A DNA stretch of 64,000 bases, taken from Rhodohalobacter sp. SW132 (lineage in GTDB: Bacteria; Bacteroidota; Rhodothermia; Balneolales; Balneolaceae). The notes below the pieces were generated by a model. It had not been told where the DNA came from. It made no database searches and saw only the letters and a program-made list of their open reading frames with translations. The first letter of the stretch is position 1, and every line of letters begins with the position of its first letter. The stretch spans positions 186,001-250,000 of the forward strand of contig NZ_QUOK01000008.1 in assembly GCF_003390325.1 (NCBI RefSeq). The letters are read 5' to 3'. Below, in pieces: positions 7,648 through 16,042 of this stretch. A program made the translations under genes and the position numbers.

Positions 7648-10600
7648 ATGTCAGGCAATCAACCCGAGTCCTATAAAACAACCTGTTCCTATTGTGGTGT
7701 GGGCTGCGGAATTGTGGTTAATAAAGATCATAAAGGAAATATTTCCGTTCAGGGAGATCCGGATCACCCGGTAAATAAAGGGAAACTTTGTTCCAAGGGA
7801 TTGAACCTGAAGTATGTTGTTGAAGACCAGAGCGACCGGCTGTTGTATCCTGAAATGAAATGGAGTAAAGCGCACCCCTTCAAAAGAGTAAGCTGGGATA
7901 CGGCAATGGAACGGGCAGCCGCTGCATTTACATCCATCCAGAAAAAATACGGTCCCGACAGTGTTGGATTTTATGTATCAGGGCAATGCCTCACCGAAGG
8001 GTACTACCTGGCCAACAAACTGGTGAAAGGCTTTCTTGGCACAAACAACATCGATACCAACAGCCGCCTCTGCATGAGTTCAGCGGTGGCCGCCTATAAA
8101 AAAATGCTGGGAGAAGACGCTGTTCCTATCTGCTATGATGACATTGAGCAGGCCGACTGCTTCTTCATTACCGGAGCAAACCCGGCATGGTGTCATCCCA
8201 TTTTATTCCGGAGAATCGAACAGCATAAAGCCGAAAACCCGAATGTGAAAATCATCGTCGCTGATCCGCGAAAAACTCAGTCCTGTGAACTGGCGGACCT
8301 CCATTTGCCTCTGAATCCGGGTACAGATATTTATCTTTGCAATGCTATTGCGAGGGTTTTGATTGAACGCGGAGACATCAACCCGGAGTTTATCGAGAAT
8401 CATGTAGATGGGTTTGATGAATACCGAAAATCCGTTTTTAAATATTCCGTAGAAGAATCTGCTCAAATATGCGGACTTGAAACGGATCAAATACTTCAGG
8501 CAGCATCCTGGATTGGGGATGCCGAGGGATTTATCACCATGTGGGCGATGGGATTAAACCAAAGCGCAATCGGGGTAAAGAAAAATTTTGCACTCATCAG
8601 CCTGAACCTGATAACGGGGCAGATTGGTAAACCGGGCGCCGGCCCTTTTTCTCTCACCGGCCAGCCCAATGCTATGGGCGGGCGTGAGGTTGGCGGCATG
8701 GCTTCTCTATTGGCTGCTCACAAAGATTTATCTAATCCACAGCATAGACAGGAAGTGGCAGATTTTTGGGACGTTCCGGGTATACAGGAAAAACCGGGAT
8801 ATACGGCAACAGAAATGTTTGATGCCCTCGACGAGGGAAAATTGAAAGCCGTATGGATCATTGCCACCAACCCGATGGTGAGTTTACCGGACGTAAATAA
8901 AGCTGAAAGAGCCTTAAAGAAGGCCAGTTTTGTTGTTGTTCAGGATATATCCCGCAAATCTGATACGCTGGAATATGCAGATCTGATACTGCCGGCTGCC
9001 GGACATATGGAAAAAGAAGGCACGATGACCAATTCGGAGAGACGGATCGGCCATCTCCAAAAAATCGTCGACCCGCCGGGGGAAGCGCTGCCCGATTCGG
9101 AAATTCTGATGAGGTTCGCAAAAGCGATGGGTTTCCACGGGTTTGATTTTGAAACAACCGGAGAAATATTTGAAGAGTACAGCAGGCTGACCGCCGGAAC
9201 CAATATCAACATTTCCGGCCTGAAATATGAGCATCTGCAAGCCCAGAACACCGTGCAGTGGCCCTTAAACAACCTGCACTCCAGCGGCCAAAAACGTCTT
9301 TTCACGGATCATACATTTTATACCGATAACGGAAAAGCACAGCTTTTTCCGCTCGATTCACCTGCAAACACATCCAAAAAACCGACTGACAAATTTCCTC
9401 TTGTCCTCACCACCGGCCGTATTCGTGACCAGTGGCATACGATGACCAAGACCGGGAAAGTGAGTAAACTCAAACAGCATATTTCCAAGCCTTTTCTGCA
9501 GATTCACCCCAAAGATGCCGCAAACAGAAATATAAAAGATGGCGAAAACATCCGGATTCTGAATTCAAGGGGAGAAGTAAAGGTACATGCCCGGGTTACG
9601 GAGGATGTGCGAAAGGGATTGGTATTTCTGCCGATGCACTGGGGAAAATTAAATGGTAAATCAACTGCCAGGGCTAATAATCTAACCCGTAACCTGATTG
9701 ATCCGATTTCCAAAGAACCTGATTTTAAGTACAGTACCGTTCAGGTTGAAAAAATCACAAAAGAAAAAGAAAAGATTATTGTGATTGGTGCCGGAGCTTC
9801 GTCCTATCGTTTTGTGAATACCTACAGAGAGTTGAATCAAACAGATGAAATCCATGTCTTTTCAAACGAACCGACTCCTTTCTATAACAGGGTGCTGCTG
9901 CCGGAATATGTTACGGAGCACCTGAGCTGGGAGGATCTGCTTAAATTCAAGAAAAATGAAATAGACAAACTGAATATTCACCTGTACGATTCCACCTCAG
10001 TTACATCGATCGACAGGGGAAACAAAACAATAACAGACGATAGCGGTCAAATTCATTCATACGATAAGCTGATCGCCGGTACCGGAAGCCGTGCATTTGT
10101 CCCTCCCAACGAACCAGTGGACGAACCCGGTGTTTTTACCATGCGCACGCGTGCCGATGCTGATGCATTGAAAAAATATGTGAACAATGGGGCTCATGTT
10201 CTCATCATTGGCGGAGGATTGCTGGGACTTGAACTCGCGGCCGCATTAACCGAAATCGATATCGATATCACAATCGTCCAGCTTGCCTCCAGGTTGATGG
10301 AGCGTCAGCTGGATGCGCTGTCAGCCGAGTTGCTGATGGAATTTGTGGAACAGAAAGGAATTACGGTTCATGTGAACGACCAGGTAAAGCAAATCCATAC
10401 GCAGGCTCATCCCGAATATATACCTGAAGAGGGAATCGGTGCTATTTTAAAAAGCGGCAAAAAATTACACTGCGATGCTGTAGTTTTTGCTATCGGAACA
10501 CGGCCAAATATAGAAATTCTGAAAGAAGCCGGAGTTGATTGCGGAAGAGGGGTGTTGGTTGATGATACACTTCAAACGTCAGACCCATCGATTTTTGCCA

Positions 10601-11175
10601 TGGGAGAAATTGCCGAGCATCGCGGAAAACTGAACGGAATTACAGCCGCTGCGGAACAACAGGCGGATATAGTAGCCAAAAACCTGGCGGGAGATTCTCT
10701 TGCCTTATACGATGGCTCCATCAGCATGAATATTCTCAAGTTTTCGGATCTGGACCTCTGTTCTATCGGGCTGCCGGTTGTGCCATCCGGAGAAAAGGGA
10801 TATGAAGAGATTCTCTTTATTGACAAATCACAGCAATATTATAAGAAATGCATCATCAAGGATGACCGGCTGGTAGGTGCGATTCTGATGGGGGATAAAG
10901 ATGAATTTGCTGAATTTAAAAGCCTGATAGAATCAAAAATGGAACTGTCCGATTTACGGAAACAGCTGTTACGTTCGGGTAAATCGAGGGACCCGGTTAT
11001 CGGGAAAACCGTTTGTTCCTGTAACCATGTGGGCCGGGGGAATATTGAAAAACTGATTGAAAACGGATGTGAGGATTTTAATGATTTATGTGAAAAATCC
11101 GGAGCAGGACTTGGCTGCGGAAGCTGTAAACCAGAGGTGCAGCAGATACTGAACGAAAAATTTGTATTAGCATGA
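7648..11175 (+). CDS. nasA: Fusion assimilatory nitrate reductase (MopB + FAD reductase + BFD)
   Basis: This 1175-residue protein reduces nitrate to nitrite. I take ATG 7648 as the start; a TTG three codons upstream is less likely. The N-terminal [4Fe-4S] ligands are C13, C16, C20 and C48. The catalytic Mo ligand is probably C142 (SRLCMSS). The molybdopterin and dinucleotide-binding domains run to about residue 700. From about 710 a complete FAD/NAD(P)H reductase follows (IIVIGAGASS; IIGGGLLGLELAAAL), similar in layout to the NirB N-terminus. A BFD [2Fe-2S] domain ends the protein (VCSCNH ... GCGSCKPE, from about 1122). The separate electron-donor subunit of other systems is therefore built in. 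The last four bases overlap the next gene. Confidence 0.92.
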   Translation: MSGNQPESYKTTCSYCGVGCGIVVNKDHKGNISVQGDPDHPVNKGKLCSKGLNLKYVVEDQSDRLLYPEMKWSKAHPFKRVSWDTAMERAAAAFTSIQKKYGPDSVGFYVSGQCLTEGYYLANKLVKGFLGTNNIDTNSRLCMSSAVAAYKKMLGEDAVPICYDDIEQADCFFITGANPAWCHPILFRRIEQHKAENPNVKIIVADPRKTQSCELADLHLPLNPGTDIYLCNAIARVLIERGDINPEFIENHVDGFDEYRKSVFKYSVEESAQICGLETDQILQAASWIGDAEGFITMWAMGLNQSAIGVKKNFALISLNLITGQIGKPGAGPFSLTGQPNAMGGREVGGMASLLAAHKDLSNPQHRQEVADFWDVPGIQEKPGYTATEMFDALDEGKLKAVWIIATNPMVSLPDVNKAERALKKASFVVVQDISRKSDTLEYADLILPAAGHMEKEGTMTNSERRIGHLQKIVDPPGEALPDSEILMRFAKAMGFHGFDFETTGEIFEEYSRLTAGTNINISGLKYEHLQAQNTVQWPLNNLHSSGQKRLFTDHTFYTDNGKAQLFPLDSPANTSKKPTDKFPLVLTTGRIRDQWHTMTKTGKVSKLKQHISKPFLQIHPKDAANRNIKDGENIRILNSRGEVKVHARVTEDVRKGLVFLPMHWGKLNGKSTARANNLTRNLIDPISKEPDFKYSTVQVEKITKEKEKIIVIGAGASSYRFVNTYRELNQTDEIHVFSNEPTPFYNRVLLPEYVTEHLSWEDLLKFKKNEIDKLNIHLYDSTSVTSIDRGNKTITDDSGQIHSYDKLIAGTGSRAFVPPNEPVDEPGVFTMRTRADADALKKYVNNGAHVLIIGGGLLGLELAAALTEIDIDITIVQLASRLMERQLDALSAELLMEFVEQKGITVHVNDQVKQIHTQAHPEYIPEEGIGAILKSGKKLHCDAVVFAIGTRPNIEILKEAGVDCGRGVLVDDTLQTSDPSIFAMGEIAEHRGKLNGITAAAEQQADIVAKNLAGDSLALYDGSISMNILKFSDLDLCSIGLPVVPSGEKGYEEILFIDKSQQYYKKCIIKDDRLVGAILMGDKDEFAEFKSLIESKMELSDLRKQLLRSGKSRDPVIGKTVCSCNHVGRGNIEKLIENGCEDFNDLCEKSGAGLGCGSCKPEVQQILNEKFVLA

Positions 11176-12659
11176 ATAATAATAACAATGCGATCCCAAC
11201 ACCTCTTGTACGGGTTTTTGTAAAAGGTGGCGTCATATCACCGGCAGATCTGATCCGTATTATGGAAGCTTCCGGCAAAGCTGGTAATTCCTATGTCATG
11301 TTTGGGTCCCGCCAGGATATTCTGTTTCCGGTAGTGGATTCGGATGAAGAAAATGTTCGCTCTCATCTTGATGAAACAGGATTGAAATACAATTTTACCG
11401 ATTCCCAGCTCCTGAAAGCACCCTTACAGTATGAAAATATAGTAAGTTCCTATGTGGCCGTTAACATCACAGATAACACCTGGTGGCTGAAGGAAGACAT
11501 ATTTCACTATATACTCGACAGTTTCGATTATCAGCCTGTTTTGAAGGTGAATATTATCGATCCTATCCAAAGCCTGGTGCCTCTTTTTACCGGTCATTTA
11601 AACTTTATCGCCTCAAAACAGGAGCATTACTGGCATCTTTTTATTCGCCAGCCAACTGAAAACGGGAATAAAGCTCCTACACCCTGGCCTGCCCTGATCC
11701 ATGAAAATGAGATCGCCGTTATCGCTAAAGAAATTGAAAAAAAACTGAAAAAGTCTCCGGGGATGAATCATCGTCGTTTATTCGACGCAGTACAAAATGG
11801 TTCAACGTTCCACAGCGTAACTGCTGATGAAGAGATCGCATCGCCAACTGCCCTGTTCCCTTATTATGAAGGATTAAATGCAATGCAGAATAATTTATTC
11901 TGGCTCGGTTTATACTGGAGGAATAATTGTTTTGATATTGAATTTCTAAAAGACGCCTGTCGATTATGCCAGGAAACGAAAGTGGGCAAAATCAGCATCA
12001 CTCCGTGGAAATCTTTTATTATTAAAGGAATCCACCCAAAAAAACGGATTTACTGGGAAAAACTGATGGGCAGGTATGGCATTAATTTGCGCCACTCCTC
12101 ATTGGAACTGAACTGGCATCTGCCCGTGATGGATGAAGAGGCTCTGAAACTCAAAACCTATCTTGTGAGGGAACTGGATCAGCAGGATATCAGCACACAT
12201 GGGCTTACGTTTACAATCAAAACAAATCCCGATATGCTGTTGTTCACATCTGTGGTGATTGAAAAATCGTCGGAGACATCAGGGCTGAATGGCGAACCGT
12301 TATATAATATACTTTATGCACGTGATTTTAATCCGAATCATTCAGAATATTTCAATTTTTCCAAACATGTTGAAAAACGCCAGCTTCCGACTTTGCTGAT
12401 TAAATTAAGTAAGATCTATTTCCAGCAGCTGGCTACAGAAGAACCGGATGAAATTAAAACTGTATTTGAAAAAAAGAGTTCATATAAACAGGTTTCGAGC
12501 TATCAATGCAGCAATTGTATGACCGTATATGACAAAAAATATGGCGCCCCCGATAGCGGCGTAAAACCCGGAACACCTTTTGATCAATTACCCGGTGATT
12601 ATATCTGTCCGCTGTGCAGCAGTGCCAAAACAGAATTTATTCCGCTGGTTGAATATTAA
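11172..12659 (+). CDS. Siroheme-less sulfite/nitrite reductase-like protein with rubredoxin tail
   Basis: This 495-residue protein overlaps the nitrate reductase gene by ATGA, which indicates translational coupling. Residues about 10-70 (VKGGVISPADLIRI...GSRQDILF) and about 245-300 (KISITPWKSFIIKGI) resemble the two ferredoxin-like half domains of nitrite/sulfite reductases. In the catalytic domain between and after them, the C-x5-C and C-x3-C ligands for the [4Fe-4S]-siroheme centre are absent; there is no cysteine between residue 1 and the NNC near 258. A complete rubredoxin follows at the C-terminus with C446-x2-C449 and C479-x2-C482. I infer an electron-transfer or scaffold subunit of nitrate reductase rather than an enzyme. 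The rubredoxin call is firm; the fold call rests on motif spacing. Confidence 0.75.
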   Translation: MNNNNNAIPTPLVRVFVKGGVISPADLIRIMEASGKAGNSYVMFGSRQDILFPVVDSDEENVRSHLDETGLKYNFTDSQLLKAPLQYENIVSSYVAVNITDNTWWLKEDIFHYILDSFDYQPVLKVNIIDPIQSLVPLFTGHLNFIASKQEHYWHLFIRQPTENGNKAPTPWPALIHENEIAVIAKEIEKKLKKSPGMNHRRLFDAVQNGSTFHSVTADEEIASPTALFPYYEGLNAMQNNLFWLGLYWRNNCFDIEFLKDACRLCQETKVGKISITPWKSFIIKGIHPKKRIYWEKLMGRYGINLRHSSLELNWHLPVMDEEALKLKTYLVRELDQQDISTHGLTFTIKTNPDMLLFTSVVIEKSSETSGLNGEPLYNILYARDFNPNHSEYFNFSKHVEKRQLPTLLIKLSKIYFQQLATEEPDEIKTVFEKKSSYKQVSSYQCSNCMTVYDKKYGAPDSGVKPGTPFDQLPGDYICPLCSSAKTEFIPLVEY

Positions 12660-12707
12660 TGAGGAAAAAGCTTAATTACCTGAGTTCGATTCATAAATTA
12701 AGATTTT

Positions 12708-12852
12708 AAAAGTCCCCTTTGAAGGGGGCAATGGGGGATGAACAGTAGTGAAATTAAAGCCATAAATTAAATATTTGGATCAAATCAACGCTCAGCGGAT
12801 CATCCCCCAAGGCTCTTTCGAGCCTTTTCCCCCTTCTAAGGGGGACTTTTTT
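12708..12852. repeat. Inverted-repeat element, copy B
   Basis: The arms pair almost end to end: AAAAGTCCCC (from 12708) with GGGGGACTTTT (to 12852), AAGGGGG (12722-12728) with CCCCCTT (12829-12835), and GGGGGATGA (12733-12741) with TCATCCCCC (12800-12808). A side hairpin interrupts the right arm: AAGGCTC (12809-12815), loop TTTC, GAGCCTT (12820-12826). Copy C at 30833 has the same layout with a different side-hairpin sequence. It lies between the rubredoxin protein and hemD and could also end transcription. Confidence 0.8.
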
Positions 12853-12950
12853 ATCCATCGATTTTATCTTGAACTCACGTTAATTTATAGTTAAATCTAT
12901 ACTCTATTTCTCTCTGTTGATACTCATCCGGACTAAAAATTTATTCAGAT

Positions 12951-13796
12951 ATGACATCAGATAAACCACTATCGGGATTAAATGCTGTTTGTTTTGAAAG
13001 CCGATTATCCGAATCAGCCGCCAATCTTCTTGAGAAATATGGAGCGAATGTGATCAGTGCTCCCTCTATGCAGGAAGTGCCGCTCGAAAAGCACGACGAA
13101 GTTTTCGGGTTCGGTAAAAAACTTTTTAACGGTGAGATTGATATTCTCATCTGTACAACCGGCGTAGGTACTCAAATGCTGATTAATGCCCTCGAAACAA
13201 GGTATGAGCTGGAGAAAATACTGGACGCATTGAGAAGTGTCACAATTGTGGTTCGAGGGCCCAAACCAATTCGGGTACTAAAAAAATACAAGGTGTCGTT
13301 TGAGGTTACCGTACCCGCCCCTAATACATGGAAGGAGATTCTTGAATCGATGGATAATGATGAACAGACCAGCAGCCTGACAGAAAAAACAGTGGCGGTA
13401 CAGGAGTATGGTGAATCAAATGATGATCTCCTTCGTGAACTCAAACAGAGAGGAGCTGTCGTTTTACCGGTACGCGTATACCGCTGGGAATTACCGGATG
13501 ACACGAAACCTTTGATGAAGGGCATACAGGCCGTCTTGGATGGAAATGTAGCGATGGCGCTTTTTACAAGTAAAACGCAAATTGATCATGTTATGCAGGT
13601 GGCATCGGAAAAAGGGATGGAAAGCCCCTTGAAGGAAGCCATGAATAATCTTTTCGTTGCTTCAATCGGTCCAGTTTGCACCGGCGGACTTCATTCGTAT
13701 GGAATCAAGGTAGATTTTGAGCCTACACGATCTAAACTTGGTGTTTTTGTAAGAGAAATAAGTCATGAATTTGAAGATCCTTCCTCACAACTTTAA
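12951..13796 (+). CDS. hemD: Uroporphyrinogen-III synthase
   Basis: This 281-residue cytosolic protein is of the HemD family, which cyclises hydroxymethylbilane to uroporphyrinogen III, the precursor of siroheme and heme. It has the two-lobed alternating layout: 'ICTTGVGTQMLINAL' in lobe 1, and 'VYRWELPDD', 'ALFTSKTQIDHVM' and 'VASIGPVCTGGLHSYGIKVDFEP' in lobe 2. The last segment is the most typical HemD stretch. It sits 291 bases after the nitrate genes on the same strand, which suits siroheme supply for NirB. No siroheme synthase or methyltransferase is in the window. It may be a pathway-dedicated paralogue of a housekeeping hemD; I cannot tell from here. Confidence 0.85.
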   Translation: MTSDKPLSGLNAVCFESRLSESAANLLEKYGANVISAPSMQEVPLEKHDEVFGFGKKLFNGEIDILICTTGVGTQMLINALETRYELEKILDALRSVTIVVRGPKPIRVLKKYKVSFEVTVPAPNTWKEILESMDNDEQTSSLTEKTVAVQEYGESNDDLLRELKQRGAVVLPVRVYRWELPDDTKPLMKGIQAVLDGNVAMALFTSKTQIDHVMQVASEKGMESPLKEAMNNLFVASIGPVCTGGLHSYGIKVDFEPTRSKLGVFVREISHEFEDPSSQL

Positions 13797-14105
13797 TTGC
13801 AGAAGCATATCCACAAGTCGGGGCAACTCAATTACAGGAAAACATCGGGAAATGGCTGAGTTGGTCCAATTGTAATCAGATTATTGGGTGTCCCACTTTC
13901 GAACACGTGTTTCAAATTCTCATTTTGGAACAAATATCTGTCAGCTGAATAGTTATGTATATATCGCTATCAATAAACGGCTGCAAGATGGCTTATTCTT
14001 ACCATTTAATGATCAGAAATTGCGGAGAATAATTTTTCTTCTATTTTACCTGATGGATTGCAGCTTACAAACCGTTAAATAAAACCCAAATATACCTTAA
14101 CCACT
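13797..14105. other. Intergenic region with imperfect hairpin
   Basis: This 309-base spacer has no convincing gene. CAACTCA (13824-13830) pairs with TGAGTTG (13857-13863), and an ATTACA/TGTAAT pair overlaps it. A 64-codon frame at 13888-14082 has no family likeness and I do not call it. Confidence 0.4.
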
Positions 14106-14546
14106 ATGAAAACTATTAAGGCAGGTTTACTATTTACGATTGTTCTTTTCACATTCCAGACTTCCTTTGCACAGTCCGGCAGTTTCTCTGAAATATTTAA
14201 ACAGCATTTTAATGAAACAGTCCAAAAAGTTGAGCAGGCTGAAAGTGCAGATGAAAAACGGACTTATCTGAACGATTCATTTGACGATATGCTCACTGCC
14301 ATTGAGCGAATCGAGCGTTCAGCAAACCTTTCAGATGATGAACAGGCGCAGCTGATCTCATTTAAAGAAGATGTTGAAGAGAGAAAAAGCGAGCTTAACG
14401 GACTCGACGGATTTGACGAGATTGTAGATGAAGATCTCGATGATTTTTCCAATTTCTCTCAACAGATGATGGAACAGGCCAACCGGACGGTTACCATCAG
14501 CCTCACCTCTGCACTGCTAATTGTATTGATACTGCTGCTCTTGTAA
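14106..14546 (+). CDS. Small exported protein, helical, C-terminal membrane anchor
   Basis: I do not recognise a family. The 146 residues begin with a signal peptide (cleavage probably after FAQ, about 23). A charged, heptad-like helical region follows (about 30-115, rich in E, D, K and Q). The protein ends in a hydrophobic segment of about 16 residues (SLTSALLIVLILLLL) with nothing after it. It could be anchored in a membrane by that tail. A terminator follows, and the next gene on the strand is a clostripain-like lipoprotein. Confidence 0.75.
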   Translation: MKTIKAGLLFTIVLFTFQTSFAQSGSFSEIFKQHFNETVQKVEQAESADEKRTYLNDSFDDMLTAIERIERSANLSDDEQAQLISFKEDVEERKSELNGLDGFDEIVDEDLDDFSNFSQQMMEQANRTVTISLTSALLIVLILLLL

Positions 14547-14570
14547 CGCATATAACAATTCACTCACATC

Positions 14571-14606
14571 AGGCATCTTTCTGATTTAAGGAAGATGCCT
14601 GTTTTA
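14571..14606 (+). terminator. Intrinsic terminator
   Basis: AGGCATCTT and AAGATGCCT form a 9-base stem around a 12-base loop, followed by GTTTT. It ends the small exported-protein transcript. Confidence 0.75.
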
Positions 14607-14617
14607 TTCCTTACTTA

Positions 14618-15676
14618 TTGAACGATCACACATCTTTATTCACGTTTTTTTCACTTTTGCTCCTGCTCATTACGGGATGCAGCACCCATTCACTGGTTTC
14701 ACAAGAACCGGTTCCTGAAGAATCTCCCGATTATACCCTCTTTTTTTACATCCATGGTGATTCCGATTATCTCTTCCATCAATCCGGCGGAGAAGCAATT
14801 CATGCCGATGAACACGCCCTTGATAAAGCTCTGAATGCAGCAAAAAAAGCCGAAACAGGTGAGGTTTATATCTTTCATCATCGGGCGGAAAAGAACTTTC
14901 TGGGGTTGATTCCCCGCAGAAAAAGTCAGTTTTATCATTTCCAAAACGGACAGGAAATTCAGCGTATAAAGTATCGCCGATCCTCTGATGATCTATTTAT
15001 GGAGGCCGAAAACCGGCTGCATGCATTATATGGTTCAGATCCGGATCCGGCAGACAAACCGGCCTATTTTTTATATTTTGGCCACGAAATACCTTTGGAA
15101 GTTCACAGGGGATATAACGCATCCCATTCAAACACTGTGGTTGATACTAAGGCGTTTGCGACCGGGCTGAGCGCGTTTATCGGTGAAGATCACTCCTACG
15201 ATCTCGTTGCTCTTTCAAGCTGCAGTAACGGAACACCGGCCATGGCGAAATATCTTCAGGAAACCGCGCGATACCTGCTCGCATCTCCACAAAACCTGCA
15301 TCTGTCTCACATTAATTTCACATCCCTCGAATTACTTAACGAGTCTCCGGATATCGATCCGGGCCATCTTGCCGAAAAAATTGCAGCAGAGTCTTACGAC
15401 AGACTTACAGAATCTGTACAAACGGTTGTTTCGCTGGCTGTGTATGATCTGGAAGTTACAGGAGGATATATTGAAGAGTTGTATAGCAAAACCCGGGAGT
15501 ATTTGAATCACGAAACTCCAAACCTGTTCAAAGAAAACCGGGACTGCATAGAACTGCCGTTTTTTGATAAGGATCAATATTCGGATGGTGTTCGGCTCTT
15601 TTACCGACCACCCCGCTTCGGCTCGCGAAGTTCTTCTGAAACCCACTCCGGCTGGGGATGCAAAATCGTTGATTAA
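14618..15676 (+). CDS. Clostripain-like (C11 family) lipoprotein
   Basis: This 352-residue predicted lipoprotein has a lipobox LITGC with Cys21. The frame has no ATG near the front, so TTG at 14618 is the best start for a complete signal. The core (about 40-280) has the caspase-fold order of peptidase family C11: a first strand 'DYTLFFYIHGDSD', a catalytic His in 'YFGHEIP' (H156), a catalytic Cys in 'LVALSSCSNG' (C202), then 'AKYLQETARYLLASPQNLH', close to the family's 'adylvaSqe' segment. Known C11 enzymes cleave after basic residues; the substrate here is unknown. The His context lacks the usual HG(G) pair, so activity is likely but not certain. It converges with a minus-strand gene, overlapping by four bases. 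Confidence 0.7.
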   Translation: MNDHTSLFTFFSLLLLLITGCSTHSLVSQEPVPEESPDYTLFFYIHGDSDYLFHQSGGEAIHADEHALDKALNAAKKAETGEVYIFHHRAEKNFLGLIPRRKSQFYHFQNGQEIQRIKYRRSSDDLFMEAENRLHALYGSDPDPADKPAYFLYFGHEIPLEVHRGYNASHSNTVVDTKAFATGLSAFIGEDHSYDLVALSSCSNGTPAMAKYLQETARYLLASPQNLHLSHINFTSLELLNESPDIDPGHLAEKIAAESYDRLTESVQTVVSLAVYDLEVTGGYIEELYSKTREYLNHETPNLFKENRDCIELPFFDKDQYSDGVRLFYRPPRFGSRSSSETHSGWGCKIVD

Positions 15677-15942
15677 TCCAGGCTTCTGCCCGATTTCTGT
15701 TTCACACCCGGAATTTGTTCAAGTCTGTGGCACATCAAACCAATCAAAAATAACCAGGCGGAGAAAAGGCCTATCATAACAGAAAACAGATTTCCTCCCG
15801 GAACACCTGTCTGATTAACCGATTGTGTAAATGCATCAAACGTTCCTGATGAGATGATTTCTCCGTCACCTGCAAAAGCTATGGTAACAGCAAATAACAG
15901 AAGCACGATTGCAGCCACTGTTGTAATAATTATTGATTTCAT
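15673..15942 (-). CDS. Small membrane protein, unknown
   Basis: This 89-residue protein has two hydrophobic segments: a signal-like N-terminus ending 'TIAFAG' (about residue 24) and 'LFSVMIGLFSAWLFLIGLMC' (about 52-71). A short basic tail follows. I know no family. It converges on the clostripain-like gene and lies downstream of another minus-strand unknown. Confidence 0.55.
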   Translation of the reverse strand: MKSIIITTVAAIVLLLFAVTIAFAGDGEIISSGTFDAFTQSVNQTGVPGGNLFSVMIGLFSAWLFLIGLMCHRLEQIPGVKQKSGRSLD

Positions 15943-16042
15943 TTTATTCTCTTAACCCACAGTCATTTTAATTTCTGTTAAACTACAGTATCTATTCAAT
16001 TTCTCAAAGCTGCTTTCTGAAACTAGCTTAGATACGGATTTT

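Noticed and set aside
13888-14082. 64-codon frame before the small exported protein
   Set aside because: There is no recognisable domain or signal, and AT-rich spacer DNA gives such frames by chance.
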